A DNA stretch of 64,000 nt, taken from Polynucleobacter parvulilacunae (GTDB taxonomy: Bacteria; Pseudomonadota; Gammaproteobacteria; Burkholderiales; Burkholderiaceae). Position 1 is the first letter of the stretch; each line of letters opens with the position of its first letter. Under the pieces are notes generated by a model. It made no database searches and was not told the origin of the DNA. It was given only the letters and a program-made list of their open reading frames with translations. The stretch lies in NCBI RefSeq assembly GCF_018881715.1, contig NZ_JACVPW010000001.1:1-64000 (forward strand), in the 5' to 3' direction. The position numbers and the translations under genes were made by a program. Shown piece by piece: positions 1-8,396 of the stretch.

Positions 1-2
1 GA

Positions 3-140
3 AGTTTGGAGGCAAAAATCACAGCCTATAGCGCCAAGGCAGCTGCAGTTGAGATACGAATAGGCATTGCAGGGATTGTTTTATTGGTCTTTGCTGTTAT
101 TCATGATTTTCAAGACGTCTTTGCTACAGTCTTTCGATGA
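3..140 (+). CDS. C-terminal fragment of an unidentified protein (truncated by window start)
   Basis: Open frame from the window edge (SLEAKITAYSAKAAAVEIRIGIAGIVLLVFAVIHDFQDVFATVFR*) ending TGA at 138-140; too short to assign a family. Confidence 0.35.
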   Translation, partial: SLEAKITAYSAKAAAVEIRIGIAGIVLLVFAVIHDFQDVFATVFR

Positions 141-559
141 GTAAATTTCGCACTAAAAGATTTAACGGTCTTACTCATCAATTCCCCCATCTCAACTCTA
201 TGAGAATTGAGGTCGAGCTAAAAATTCATATACCTCAGAAACTCTTACTGCCTGTATTGACATCAGCTTTAGCCACCATTGCTTCACCGTTGAATTTATA
301 AATGGAGCCCATCAAGATCATCACGCCTACTCTCACGCGGTTGAAAAAATGGCTTTCAGTGTAGATCGATCACACTGTCGCTTCTGCTAATGCTACCGAA
401 TCACCAATAGGTTCATCAAACTCGATGATAATTCTTTGGAACCAGTCATGACGGCTTCGAGCTCCGCGATGTTTGACCACGATGCCTACACAGAAATGAG
501 TTTCGCAAAGATGGCTTTGCAGGTTTATCGTAAAAAATATTAACGCGCCCACTAAGGAA

Positions 560-775
560 ATGATCATGAATGACAACACATCTAGAGATATGAACTTTAC
601 CTTAAAGAGAATTCCTCTAATTTTGAAAATGATGCCGATTTCTAAATCTAAGTTTAGGTTCATGGTGCAAAAAGGTGAATTTCCAAAACCGATCAAAATT
701 GGTAGGTCATCCTTCTGGACTATTGAGCAAGTTCAGACCTTTATTGGAGGTAGGGCAAGGCAATCCATTAATTGA
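560..775 (+). CDS. AlpA-family / MerR-like excisionase-type DNA-binding regulator
   Basis: 71 aa; 'ISKSKFRFMVQKGEFPKPIKIGRSSFWTIEQVQTFIGG' matches the AlpA winged-HTH pattern (helix, 'G-FP-P-KIG-R---W'). Confidence 0.8.
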   Translation: MIMNDNTSRDMNFTLKRIPLILKMMPISKSKFRFMVQKGEFPKPIKIGRSSFWTIEQVQTFIGGRARQSIN

Positions 776-831
776 AAAATGGACATCTCCTGAGGATATG
801 CTGGTAACCCAAATTAACTCTGGAGATAAAT

Positions 832-995
832 ATGCAATCAACTAATTTACCCGCTCAATTTACCGTAGGTGTTTTTAATGATCCTAGCTCACCCAGTGTA
901 AGCCCTTGGTCATGTATTAGGGTTTTGCCAGCCTGAATGAAGCCCTCAGTGCCCGTAAGAAGATAGCGGACGAATTTTTAATATTCACCGTTTAA
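832..995 (+). pseudogene. Frameshifted small ORF downstream of the AlpA-like gene
   Basis: ATG frame MQSTNLPAQFTVGVFNDPSSPSVSPWSCIRVLPA* stops at 934-936, while the neighbouring frame continues as GFASLNEALSARKKIADEFLIFTV*; looks like one coding sequence with a 1-nt indel. Confidence 0.4.
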
Positions 996-1121
996 CCTCA
1001 TCAAGCGCTGAAGCGCCGGCTTTCCACTATCAAAGCTATCGGCCAGTACCCTCTATAAATGGTGTCGCAAATCTCGGCTCATTTGATGTTTATAGGTTCT
1101 TGGATCAGCGCTGCTTAGAAC

Positions 1122-1358
1122 TCATTCAATAAAGGGCTCTCGAGTCCAATGATCCCGCCCTTCTACCCCGCCTGTGGAGATCTTGGTTTTGCGGTGTGAC
1201 TGCTCTGACCTTATTGCCTTCTCAAAAGCATCTTGTTTAGCCGCTTCTGCAGCCTTATTTTTTGCCAACTGAGAAGCGGGCACCACGTCCCTGCTCTCAA
1301 TCATTTGCTAGAGAGTCTTCATACCCTTTATTTTTCCAACAAATTCGAGTTCAGCCAT
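1122..1358 (-). pseudogene. Small hypothetical gene with in-frame amber stop
   Basis: MAELEFVGKIKGMKTL*QMIESRDVVPASQLAKNKAAEAAKQDAFEKAIRSEQSHRKTKISTGGVEGRDHWTREPFIE*; TAG at 1310-1308 interrupts an otherwise continuous frame, and the supplied 60-aa ORF is only the part after the stop. Confidence 0.5.
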
Positions 1359-1404
1359 GACTTAATATTAAGGCATGAGCCCGCCGATTGAAGGCAATAA
1401 ATCT

Positions 1405-1423
1405 GGGGGTATTTTTGGGGGTA
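1405..1423 (+). repeat. Two direct GGGGGTA repeats with 12-bp period; possible integrase arm-type sites
   Basis: gggggtatttttgggggta at 1405-1423, about 60 bp from a tRNA-3'-end-like sequence. Confidence 0.35.
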
Positions 1424-1480
1424 CTCTTGGAAATTTGTACCTTTTTGGTAGCGCGTAACCATATGATTTTGAGCTAGAAA

Positions 1481-1513
1481 GTGGCGTTTAGTTCGATCTC
1501 CGCCGACCCACCA
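1481..1513 (+). other. tRNA 3'-end-like sequence (T-arm, acceptor and CCA), probable attachment-site remnant
   Basis: gtggcgtttagttcgatctccgccgacccacca: TTCGATC T-loop-like motif followed by ...CGACCCACCA; no matching 5' half of a tRNA found upstream; followed by a terminator. Confidence 0.4.
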
Positions 1514-1533
1514 TTTTGAAGTATGTAACAGTC

Positions 1534-1564
1534 AAACGCCACCTACTAAGGTGGCGTTTTTCTT
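1534..1564 (+). terminator. Rho-independent terminator
   Basis: AAACGCCACC-TACTAA-GGTGGCGTTT followed by T run. Confidence 0.8.
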
Positions 1565-1574
1565 TGTTCACACC

Positions 1575-3653
1575 TTAATTAAATTGATAACTCATCCCTG
1601 CTTGAAAATTGAGTGGGGCACCAGCAAAAATTCCATCTGGACTCCGGCTGGAGATATATCTCTTATCAAGGAGGTTATTAATGACCCCAAATAATTTCCA
1701 GTCTTTATTGATCGCATAGTTCGCACTCCAATTGATCGTTGTAAATGCGGGTACCTCACCTAAAGTTCCGATCGCATTCTGCGCGACTGTGTTTGCTGAA
1801 TCTGCATATTGAGTCGATACGTAATTAAGACTAACCAAAGTATTGAAGTTATTCTTTTCATAGCTAACGCCCAAATTAGAGGTGAGTTTAGGCGTATAGG
1901 GAATGCGATTGCCATCGCGCCCTAAAGAATTCGTGCCGACAAATTTTGCTACCGGGATATATGTTGCATTGCCATTAATACCCCAGCCACGCCCAATCTC
2001 ATAAGCTAAGGCCAATTCCGCACCCTGGTGCAAACTTTTCCCACCGTTCGCTTTAGAGATGCCCGCAGCCAAACTTTGATTCACGATTTGATTACTAAAG
2101 TTCATACTGAAAACTGCAGAGTCATAAGAAAATGCGCCTGATTTACCCCTCAAACCAAGTTCCATATTGGTTGAGCGCTCTGGCGCTAGCTGCTGATCAA
2201 CCCCCTTGTCATCAATTGCAGTTGCCAATTGCGCCGGTGCAAACCCCTTATAGATGCTGCCGTAGACCTGAGCCTGTTGCATGAGTTGCCAGGTTGCGCC
2301 GATCTGAGGAATAGTCTCGACATTTTTTGCGCTGCCCGCTTTTCCAGTAATCACGTTTGAACGAGTTTGGTTATAGCTTTCTACTCGCACGCCAGGTATC
2401 AGAGCAAAATCTTTTGTTAACAATAAGCGGTTTTGAGCATACATCGCAAGCGAGTTCGCTTTATTTTCCTCATGAGAAGAGATTCGACCGGAATAAGCTA
2501 ATGTTTTGGAGCTTACCAATTGATTAATTTGAGATTCAGTATGCAAACGAACTCCGAACTCCGCTTCGTTAGAAATCCCAAATGCTTTATATGCATGATT
2601 GATTCGAGAATCTAAACCTAGCATCTGAAACTCACGATTGCGGCCAACCAAACAATCAGAGCCAACATTACAAGCCTTAAAAATGGTGGAATCCTGGGTT
2701 CGCTTCAAAATACTTTGCCGCCAATAATCTCGATTTAACCTACTCCAATACATCAAAGTATTGATTTTGGTATCAGGACTAATTTCAACAGAGTGATTTA
2801 GATCAACCGCATTTCTTTGGGTGATAAAGCGATCATTTGGGGCTGGATTGTCTTTTATTCGATTACCGTATTGGGTGGGACGCAGCCCTACATAAGAAGT
2901 GTTGATATTGTTATCGTAGTGGGTGTATTTCAGGCTTAGCCACTGGTTCTGGGCAATCTCAATTCCACCCTTCATCAGGATGTCATACATCTTGAAACCA
3001 TTACCTTGATATCCATTAGATTGGGATTGAATGACATTGATTCCTCCGATCGCACCATTTGAGGAAGATTTACCTCCCGCCTCTATCTCCGCCAAGTGAT
3101 AACCGTAATTACCCACCTTACCCGTGAGCTTAAAGCCCTGGGTGGGCGTCTTACTGAGGTAATTAACCACCCCACCTATATTGGAGGGGCCGTACTTCAA
3201 GCCTGAGGCACCTTTCAGTACCTCAATTCCGCCAATGCGTTCAACCGGTGGGCTGTAATAAGAGGCATTTGAAATAAATAGACTTGGCTGGATGGGAGCA
3301 CCATCCTCTAGGAGTAGAACTTTTGAGCTGCGGCTCGGGTTTAAGCCACGTATCCCAATATTCGGAATCGACCCTAGGCCACCTTCATCCCCACGAATAT
3401 TGACGCCGGGAATTGTCTTTAAAACATCTTGGAGTGACTGAGGCTGTAGCTCCTCCATCTTTTTCTGATTGATCACATCGACGGTTCCCGGAATTTTATT
3501 GAGCGCATTTTCCTCGCGACCAACAATATCAATTCTAGGCAACACAATGTCTTGAGCTTTAACCCAGCTTGAAAATGAACCCCCATACAACAATGCCAGC
3601 GATGAGATCCAGGCAAGCCTATTTCGAGAACAAAAAACTTCTTGATGCTTCAT
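1575..3653 (-). CDS. TonB-dependent outer-membrane receptor (FecA/siderophore/haem type)
   Basis: 692 aa with signal peptide, plug domain (GTVDVINQKKMEELQPQSLQDVLKTIPGVNIRG...IEVLKGASGLKYGPSNIGGVVNYLSKTP) and a C-terminal aromatic residue followed by N (YQFN). Confidence 0.93.
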   Translation of the reverse strand: MKHQEVFCSRNRLAWISSLALLYGGSFSSWVKAQDIVLPRIDIVGREENALNKIPGTVDVINQKKMEELQPQSLQDVLKTIPGVNIRGDEGGLGSIPNIGIRGLNPSRSSKVLLLEDGAPIQPSLFISNASYYSPPVERIGGIEVLKGASGLKYGPSNIGGVVNYLSKTPTQGFKLTGKVGNYGYHLAEIEAGGKSSSNGAIGGINVIQSQSNGYQGNGFKMYDILMKGGIEIAQNQWLSLKYTHYDNNINTSYVGLRPTQYGNRIKDNPAPNDRFITQRNAVDLNHSVEISPDTKINTLMYWSRLNRDYWRQSILKRTQDSTIFKACNVGSDCLVGRNREFQMLGLDSRINHAYKAFGISNEAEFGVRLHTESQINQLVSSKTLAYSGRISSHEENKANSLAMYAQNRLLLTKDFALIPGVRVESYNQTRSNVITGKAGSAKNVETIPQIGATWQLMQQAQVYGSIYKGFAPAQLATAIDDKGVDQQLAPERSTNMELGLRGKSGAFSYDSAVFSMNFSNQIVNQSLAAGISKANGGKSLHQGAELALAYEIGRGWGINGNATYIPVAKFVGTNSLGRDGNRIPYTPKLTSNLGVSYEKNNFNTLVSLNYVSTQYADSANTVAQNAIGTLGEVPAFTTINWSANYAINKDWKLFGVINNLLDKRYISSRSPDGIFAGAPLNFQAGMSYQFN

Positions 3654-3737
3654 ATACTATCTCCAGTGATAAAAACAAAAAATCGCTGGCTATATGCATA
3701 TGAAAATGCTCTTGCTGGCTAGTAACTTAGTTGATGC

Positions 3738-3917
3738 TTACTTTGTCAAAATGAGTTTTCCCAACTTAGTAATACGCAATTGATATGAGTGCCCATCGTG
3801 CAGAATGAAAATCTGCTTCAGATGCCCCAACAAAACTTCACTAGCAATCGTCTTTGGCAATGTATGAAGGGGGCGAATGCGAGTCAACTCTGAATGCACA
3901 GTATTTTTCTTACTCAA
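3738..3917 (-). CDS. hemP: Hemin uptake protein HemP (59 aa, TTG start)
   Basis: Not in ORF track (under 60 aa). Translation MSKKNTVHSELTRIRPLHTLPKTIASEVLLGHLKQIFILHDGHSYQLRITKLGKLILTK*; the C-terminal 'HDGHSYQLRITKLGKLILTK' is the HemP signature; GAGGG ribosome-binding site upstream. Confidence 0.85.
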   Translation of the reverse strand: MSKKNTVHSELTRIRPLHTLPKTIASEVLLGHLKQIFILHDGHSYQLRITKLGKLILTK

Positions 3918-3920
3918 GCA

Positions 3921-4487
3921 CTAGCCCTCTAATCTAAATTGCACGGGCATTTGAAAGCACTGCGAAAAGAAATTGGTGGAATTGGAAGTAATTGGGGTAA
4001 ATCTCCACTGTGACAGCGCCTTGAGGGCAGATTGATCTAGACTCTGGAAACCTGAGCCTTTAGACACGGCAATCTCTCCCACAATGCCTTCTTCATTCAC
4101 GCAGAGCTTCACAAGCACCAAACCTTGCTCCCTTAACCTCCTGCTTGCCAACGGATAATGTGGTTTGGGGTTATGCACGGCCTGCCTTGCTTTGCCAGCC
4201 GCCATTTCACTCACGCCCTCCACTCCAGTTAGCGAAGAATCTCCCTCGGCCTGCATTAAGTTTGGGCTTTCTTTATTTGAGGATGAATTTATTTGGATGG
4301 TAGCCATGGATTTTTTCAGTGAGGGCAGGCCTGCACCATCACCCAGCAAATTCACTATGAGAGACTCCTGCGTAGACGATTCTTCGCCGCCCAGAGGCGC
4401 TAATAAAAGCCCTAACAAAATCAATAGATGAGAGATTGCTACGCCTGAAATAAGTAAAATATTTCTAGGCAACGCACTACAGAGCAA
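3921..4487 (-). CDS. tonB: TonB family energy transducer
   Basis: N-terminal TM; C-terminal 'PHYPLASRRLREQGLVLVKLCVNEEGIVGEIAVSKGSGFQSLDQSALKALSQWRFTP' is a TonB C-terminal domain. Confidence 0.88.
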   Translation of the reverse strand: MLCSALPRNILLISGVAISHLLILLGLLLAPLGGEESSTQESLIVNLLGDGAGLPSLKKSMATIQINSSSNKESPNLMQAEGDSSLTGVEGVSEMAAGKARQAVHNPKPHYPLASRRLREQGLVLVKLCVNEEGIVGEIAVSKGSGFQSLDQSALKALSQWRFTPITSNSTNFFSQCFQMPVQFRLEG

Positions 4488-4646
4488 ATGACTTCCTTAT
4501 GAAATAAACGATAGAGAATCATGTCCGCTTACCGCTAAACCTTGTAGTAAGTTAACTATTGTTCCCAATGATTTTAAGGACGGTGCTGTAGATAAACAAC
4601 CATGAGCCCAATAAGGGCGGCACTTGTAGGGCTATTAAATGTGCTA

Positions 4647-5819
4647 CTACTTTATTGCCAAACGCAAAAGCGATGTAACTTCTTTTGATCTCGCCGCATG
4701 CAATGCATCTGTCTTATCAAATGCTTTTTGATGTGTGGGCTTGGTATCCAACCGTGCGATCACCTTCAGTCCAGCTTGCTCAATCCAATCAAGCAACTCT
4801 TGTCTAGATCGCAAACCTAAATGTTCTGCCAAGTCAGAGAGAATTAACCAGCCTTCACCACCTGGAAGTAGATGATCCTTTAAGCTACTCAAGAAACCTT
4901 TCAGCATCTGACTCTCAGGGTCATATACCGCATGCTCTAGAGAGGAGCTTGGTCTTGCAGGTAGCCATGGTGGATTGCAAAGAATGAGCGCGGCCTTTGC
5001 TTCAGGAAAAAGATTGGCTTTCTGAATTTCAATCTGCGCATTGAGGCCCAATTGATGTATGTTGTCTTGAGCACAAGCAAGAGCTCGGTCGCTTAGGTCG
5101 GTTGCAACAATCTTCTGAATGTCTCGCAGAGCTAAAACAACGGCTAAAACACCGGTACCCGTACCTATATCAAAAGCTATAGAGTTTTGTTTTATTACCT
5201 CTGGCAGAGGGGCATTCAGCACCAACTTAATATATTCACTACGCACTGGAGAGAAAACGCCGTAGTGGGGATGAATCCGAACCTCTTCATCATCCCTAGT
5301 CAGGACTTGCACACCAGTCTTACGCCATTCATGGGCGCTAATGACACCGAGCAGTTCTCGCAGAGAGATGACATAAGGCGCCACTTGTTTTCCGTAAGCC
5401 TCTTCGCAGGCTTGAGCAACGTCTGGGGCTCTTCTCAGCAAAATACTGTGATCTGCATTTACCTCTATCAAAATCATCCCCAGAATACGTGCACGCTGAG
5501 ACTGTGCAAGGCGATGAAGATTGAATGTATCTAGTGGGCTTTTGACCTTATCCTTTGCAACCCTATCGACTCTTGCGGATTTCTTAGAAGGTTTATCTAC
5601 CCGACGAACTAAAGCCTGTAACAGTTGTCGTGCATTCTGAAAGTCGCCCTTGTAAAGCATTGCCGTGCCTTGACACGCCAGTCGATACGCAATATCGGCA
5701 GTTAGCGTGTCGTCAGCGATCTGAATCTTTTTGTGCGGTGCAATCCCATTTTCGGAATGCCAATTAGCCGAGCGTTCTTGCTCGCTCTCCACCCATTGAA
5801 GCGTTGTAAGCGGACTCAC
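4647..5819 (-). CDS. Class I SAM-dependent methyltransferase (small-domain/PrmC-like)
   Basis: Motif I 'AFDIGTGTGVLAVVLA', motif 'LILCNPPWLP'. Confidence 0.85.
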   Translation of the reverse strand: MSPLTTLQWVESEQERSANWHSENGIAPHKKIQIADDTLTADIAYRLACQGTAMLYKGDFQNARQLLQALVRRVDKPSKKSARVDRVAKDKVKSPLDTFNLHRLAQSQRARILGMILIEVNADHSILLRRAPDVAQACEEAYGKQVAPYVISLRELLGVISAHEWRKTGVQVLTRDDEEVRIHPHYGVFSPVRSEYIKLVLNAPLPEVIKQNSIAFDIGTGTGVLAVVLALRDIQKIVATDLSDRALACAQDNIHQLGLNAQIEIQKANLFPEAKAALILCNPPWLPARPSSSLEHAVYDPESQMLKGFLSSLKDHLLPGGEGWLILSDLAEHLGLRSRQELLDWIEQAGLKVIARLDTKPTHQKAFDKTDALHAARSKEVTSLLRLAIK

Positions 5820-6674
5820 CTAGGCAATCACAAACCGATTATTTTGATAATCATCAATTGCTTGCTCAATCTCAGCGCGAGTGTTCATCACAAAGGGGCC
5901 GTATTGAACAATCGGCTCATGGAGCGGTAAAGCGGCTAGAACAATAAATTGCGCACCAGCTGATCCTGCCTTCACTTTTAAACGATCGCCATCCCCAAGC
6001 ACAATGGCAGCTTGCTTTGGTGCCGGCATCATTGGTCCACCTATTTCTAGCCCACCTTCATATACATAAACAAATGCATTGAGCTCTTTAGGAATGCGAT
6101 GTTCGAATTCAGCATTAGGCGTCAAGTGCACATCTAAAAATAAAGGCGAAGTAGTGATTCCCTGAATCGGGCCTTGCACTTCTTTATCATTCTGCTGATA
6201 GGTACCGGCAATCACTTTTACCGAGCCGCCATTACTTAATACAATCTTTGGGATGTCATCAACCTGGATATCTTTATACCCAGCAGGTTTCATCTTTTCT
6301 TTTGCGGGTAAGTTAATCCACAACTGAAATCCACGCATGGCACCGCTTACTTGCTGAGGCATCTCCGAATGAATAATGCCTCGTCCTGCGGTCATCCATT
6401 GCACGCCACCAGTCTTCAGGTGTCCCTGATTACCTAAATGATCTTCATGCAACATATGGCCTTCGAGCATATAGGTCACCGTCTCAAAACCCCGATGGGG
6501 ATGAGCAGGAAAGCCGGCTACGTAATCATTAGGATCGTTAGAAGAAAACTCATCGAGCATTAAGAAAGGATCTAATCTAACTTGATTTTGACCACCAAGA
6601 CTACGGCGCAATTTCACACCCGCGCCATCAGAGGTGGCAATGCCAGGAATGATGGTTTGAATATTGCGGATCAT
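5820..6674 (-). CDS. Pirin family protein
   Basis: 'DPFLMLDEFSSNDPNDYVAGFPAHPHRGFETVTYMLEGHMLHEDHLGNQG...GGVQWMTAGRGIIHSEMP' is characteristic of pirin. Confidence 0.95.
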   Translation of the reverse strand: MIRNIQTIIPGIATSDGAGVKLRRSLGGQNQVRLDPFLMLDEFSSNDPNDYVAGFPAHPHRGFETVTYMLEGHMLHEDHLGNQGHLKTGGVQWMTAGRGIIHSEMPQQVSGAMRGFQLWINLPAKEKMKPAGYKDIQVDDIPKIVLSNGGSVKVIAGTYQQNDKEVQGPIQGITTSPLFLDVHLTPNAEFEHRIPKELNAFVYVYEGGLEIGGPMMPAPKQAAIVLGDGDRLKVKAGSAGAQFIVLAALPLHEPIVQYGPFVMNTRAEIEQAIDDYQNNRFVIA

Positions 6675-6695
6675 CTTGCTTAAATCATTCGTCCG

Positions 6696-7247
6696 TTAAG
6701 CCGGAGGATGGTCTTCAGGATTAACGTCAAGCGCAATCAAAAAGCGAGACACCATGTTGTAAGCAGCAATTACGGTTACTAACTCGACCGTATCCGTACT
6801 GCCTAGCGCCTTTTGCAAACGCTTCATCAAGTCAGGGTCGACTTTGATATTACGCGTCATCTGAAAAGTGAGCTCAGCTGCGTCGTTTTCTACCGGAGAG
6901 TACAAATCTTTTGGGAAATTTGGCTGACCGATCAAACGTAAGCCCTGAACCTGCTCTTCTGTGCCGCCCGCCTTTTTAAACGGAGGCGCATGATGGAAAA
7001 ATTCATACTCAGCGCCATTGAGAACAGCTACGCCGCACATTGCCAACTCACGCAATTTAGGATCCAAAGACAAGTTATTACGAATCTCGCCAATGAAATG
7101 ATTCCAACCCTCTGCAATTGGAACGCTATGCAAAAGCATGCGGTCTAAATTAATGAACTGACCACCACGTCTTTTACGAATAGCGGCCACCAACTCTGCT
7201 GGCTCGGCCAAATCCATTGGCTGATAGGGAATTAAACGTTCTGACAT
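6696..7247 (-). CDS. Carboxymuconolactone decarboxylase (AhpD-like) family protein
   Basis: 183 aa; AhpD/CMD-type fold pattern (RELAMCGVAVLNGAEYEFFHHAPPFKKAG); contextual. Confidence 0.8.
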   Translation of the reverse strand: MSERLIPYQPMDLAEPAELVAAIRKRRGGQFINLDRMLLHSVPIAEGWNHFIGEIRNNLSLDPKLRELAMCGVAVLNGAEYEFFHHAPPFKKAGGTEEQVQGLRLIGQPNFPKDLYSPVENDAAELTFQMTRNIKVDPDLMKRLQKALGSTDTVELVTVIAAYNMVSRFLIALDVNPEDHPPA

Positions 7248-7294
7248 AAATATCTCTTGTGAATGCTTCTTAACAATACTGATTACTGAGCTGA

Positions 7295-8308
7295 TTACTG
7301 AGCAGTTTCTTTAATGTTGTTTTCAATGACGAACTTGCCCCAGATACCAATTTGTTTGCCAATAAAATCTTGAGCAGCTGCTGGTGTTCCGCCAACAATT
7401 TGAATGCCTTGCGCCTTAAACTTTTCAGCAACTGCCGGCGTTTTTAAAGCTTTATTCAAAGCCTTATTCATTGCATCTACAACTGCTGTCGGTGTTTTGC
7501 CTGGTGCCAATACTGCCCACCATGCTGGCGCGCTAAAGCCTGGGAAACCGCTCTCCGAAATCGTTGGCACATTAGGCAATGATGGTGAACGCTTAGCAGT
7601 AGTAATTACCAATGGGATAACGCCGCCGCTATCAATGTGAGGTTTTACCAAAAACTCTGAACCAACCGCCAACTCAACCTGACCTCCTAAAGCATCCTGC
7701 ATTAAGGGGCCGCCGCCACGATAAGGAATGTGATTCCAATCAAAACCAGCTTGTTTTGCAAGGCGAGCCATCGCTAAGTGACCGAGACTTCCAATACCGA
7801 TAGAGCCGTAACTAAATTGCTTACCTGTCTTAGAAAGGTCGACCAATTGCTTAAAACTGGTAATGCCAGATTTTTTGCTAGCAACCAAAACCATTGGAGA
7901 TGTGCCCACCAAAATTACGGGAGCAATATCCTTAATAGAGTCATAGGGAAGTTTTTCTTTGAGACTGGGATTCACGCCATGGGTATCAAACACCACCGCG
8001 AAGGTATAACCATCAGGGTCAGAGCGCGTCATCGCTGAAGTGCCAATCACACCAGAGGCGCCACCGACGTTCTCCACGATCACGTTTTGCTTTAATTCCG
8101 ACTGCAGAGCGGGGGCTAATACACGAGCTACCTGATCAACTGAACCGCCTGGCGGGAATACGGCAATTAAGCGAATTGGCTTTTGGGTAGGCCATGTGCC
8201 CGTACCCGCATTTTGTGCCAAGGCAAAACCACTCACCCCTAAGGCCATCAAAGTAGCTAATATACTGTTTTTAAAGACTTTTTTGGCTATTTTTGCTAAA
8301 TCCTGCAT
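7295..8308 (-). CDS. Tripartite tricarboxylate transporter (Bug family) substrate-binding protein
   Basis: Signal peptide; 'WPTQKPIRLIAVFPPGGSVDQVARVLAPALQSEL...VIVENVGGASGVIGTSAM'. Confidence 0.95.
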   Translation of the reverse strand: MQDLAKIAKKVFKNSILATLMALGVSGFALAQNAGTGTWPTQKPIRLIAVFPPGGSVDQVARVLAPALQSELKQNVIVENVGGASGVIGTSAMTRSDPDGYTFAVVFDTHGVNPSLKEKLPYDSIKDIAPVILVGTSPMVLVASKKSGITSFKQLVDLSKTGKQFSYGSIGIGSLGHLAMARLAKQAGFDWNHIPYRGGGPLMQDALGGQVELAVGSEFLVKPHIDSGGVIPLVITTAKRSPSLPNVPTISESGFPGFSAPAWWAVLAPGKTPTAVVDAMNKALNKALKTPAVAEKFKAQGIQIVGGTPAAAQDFIGKQIGIWGKFVIENNIKETAQ

Positions 8309-8396
8309 GGATTTGTCTCCTATAGATAAGGACTCAAGATTAACACTCCCCCAGCCTATTTGCTCGATAATGGTGGTGTAGCCCAGTGAGAGAAAA

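Noticed and set aside
5187-5534. 115-aa plus-strand ORF inside the methyltransferase gene
   Set aside because: Antisense, low-information composition, no signature.
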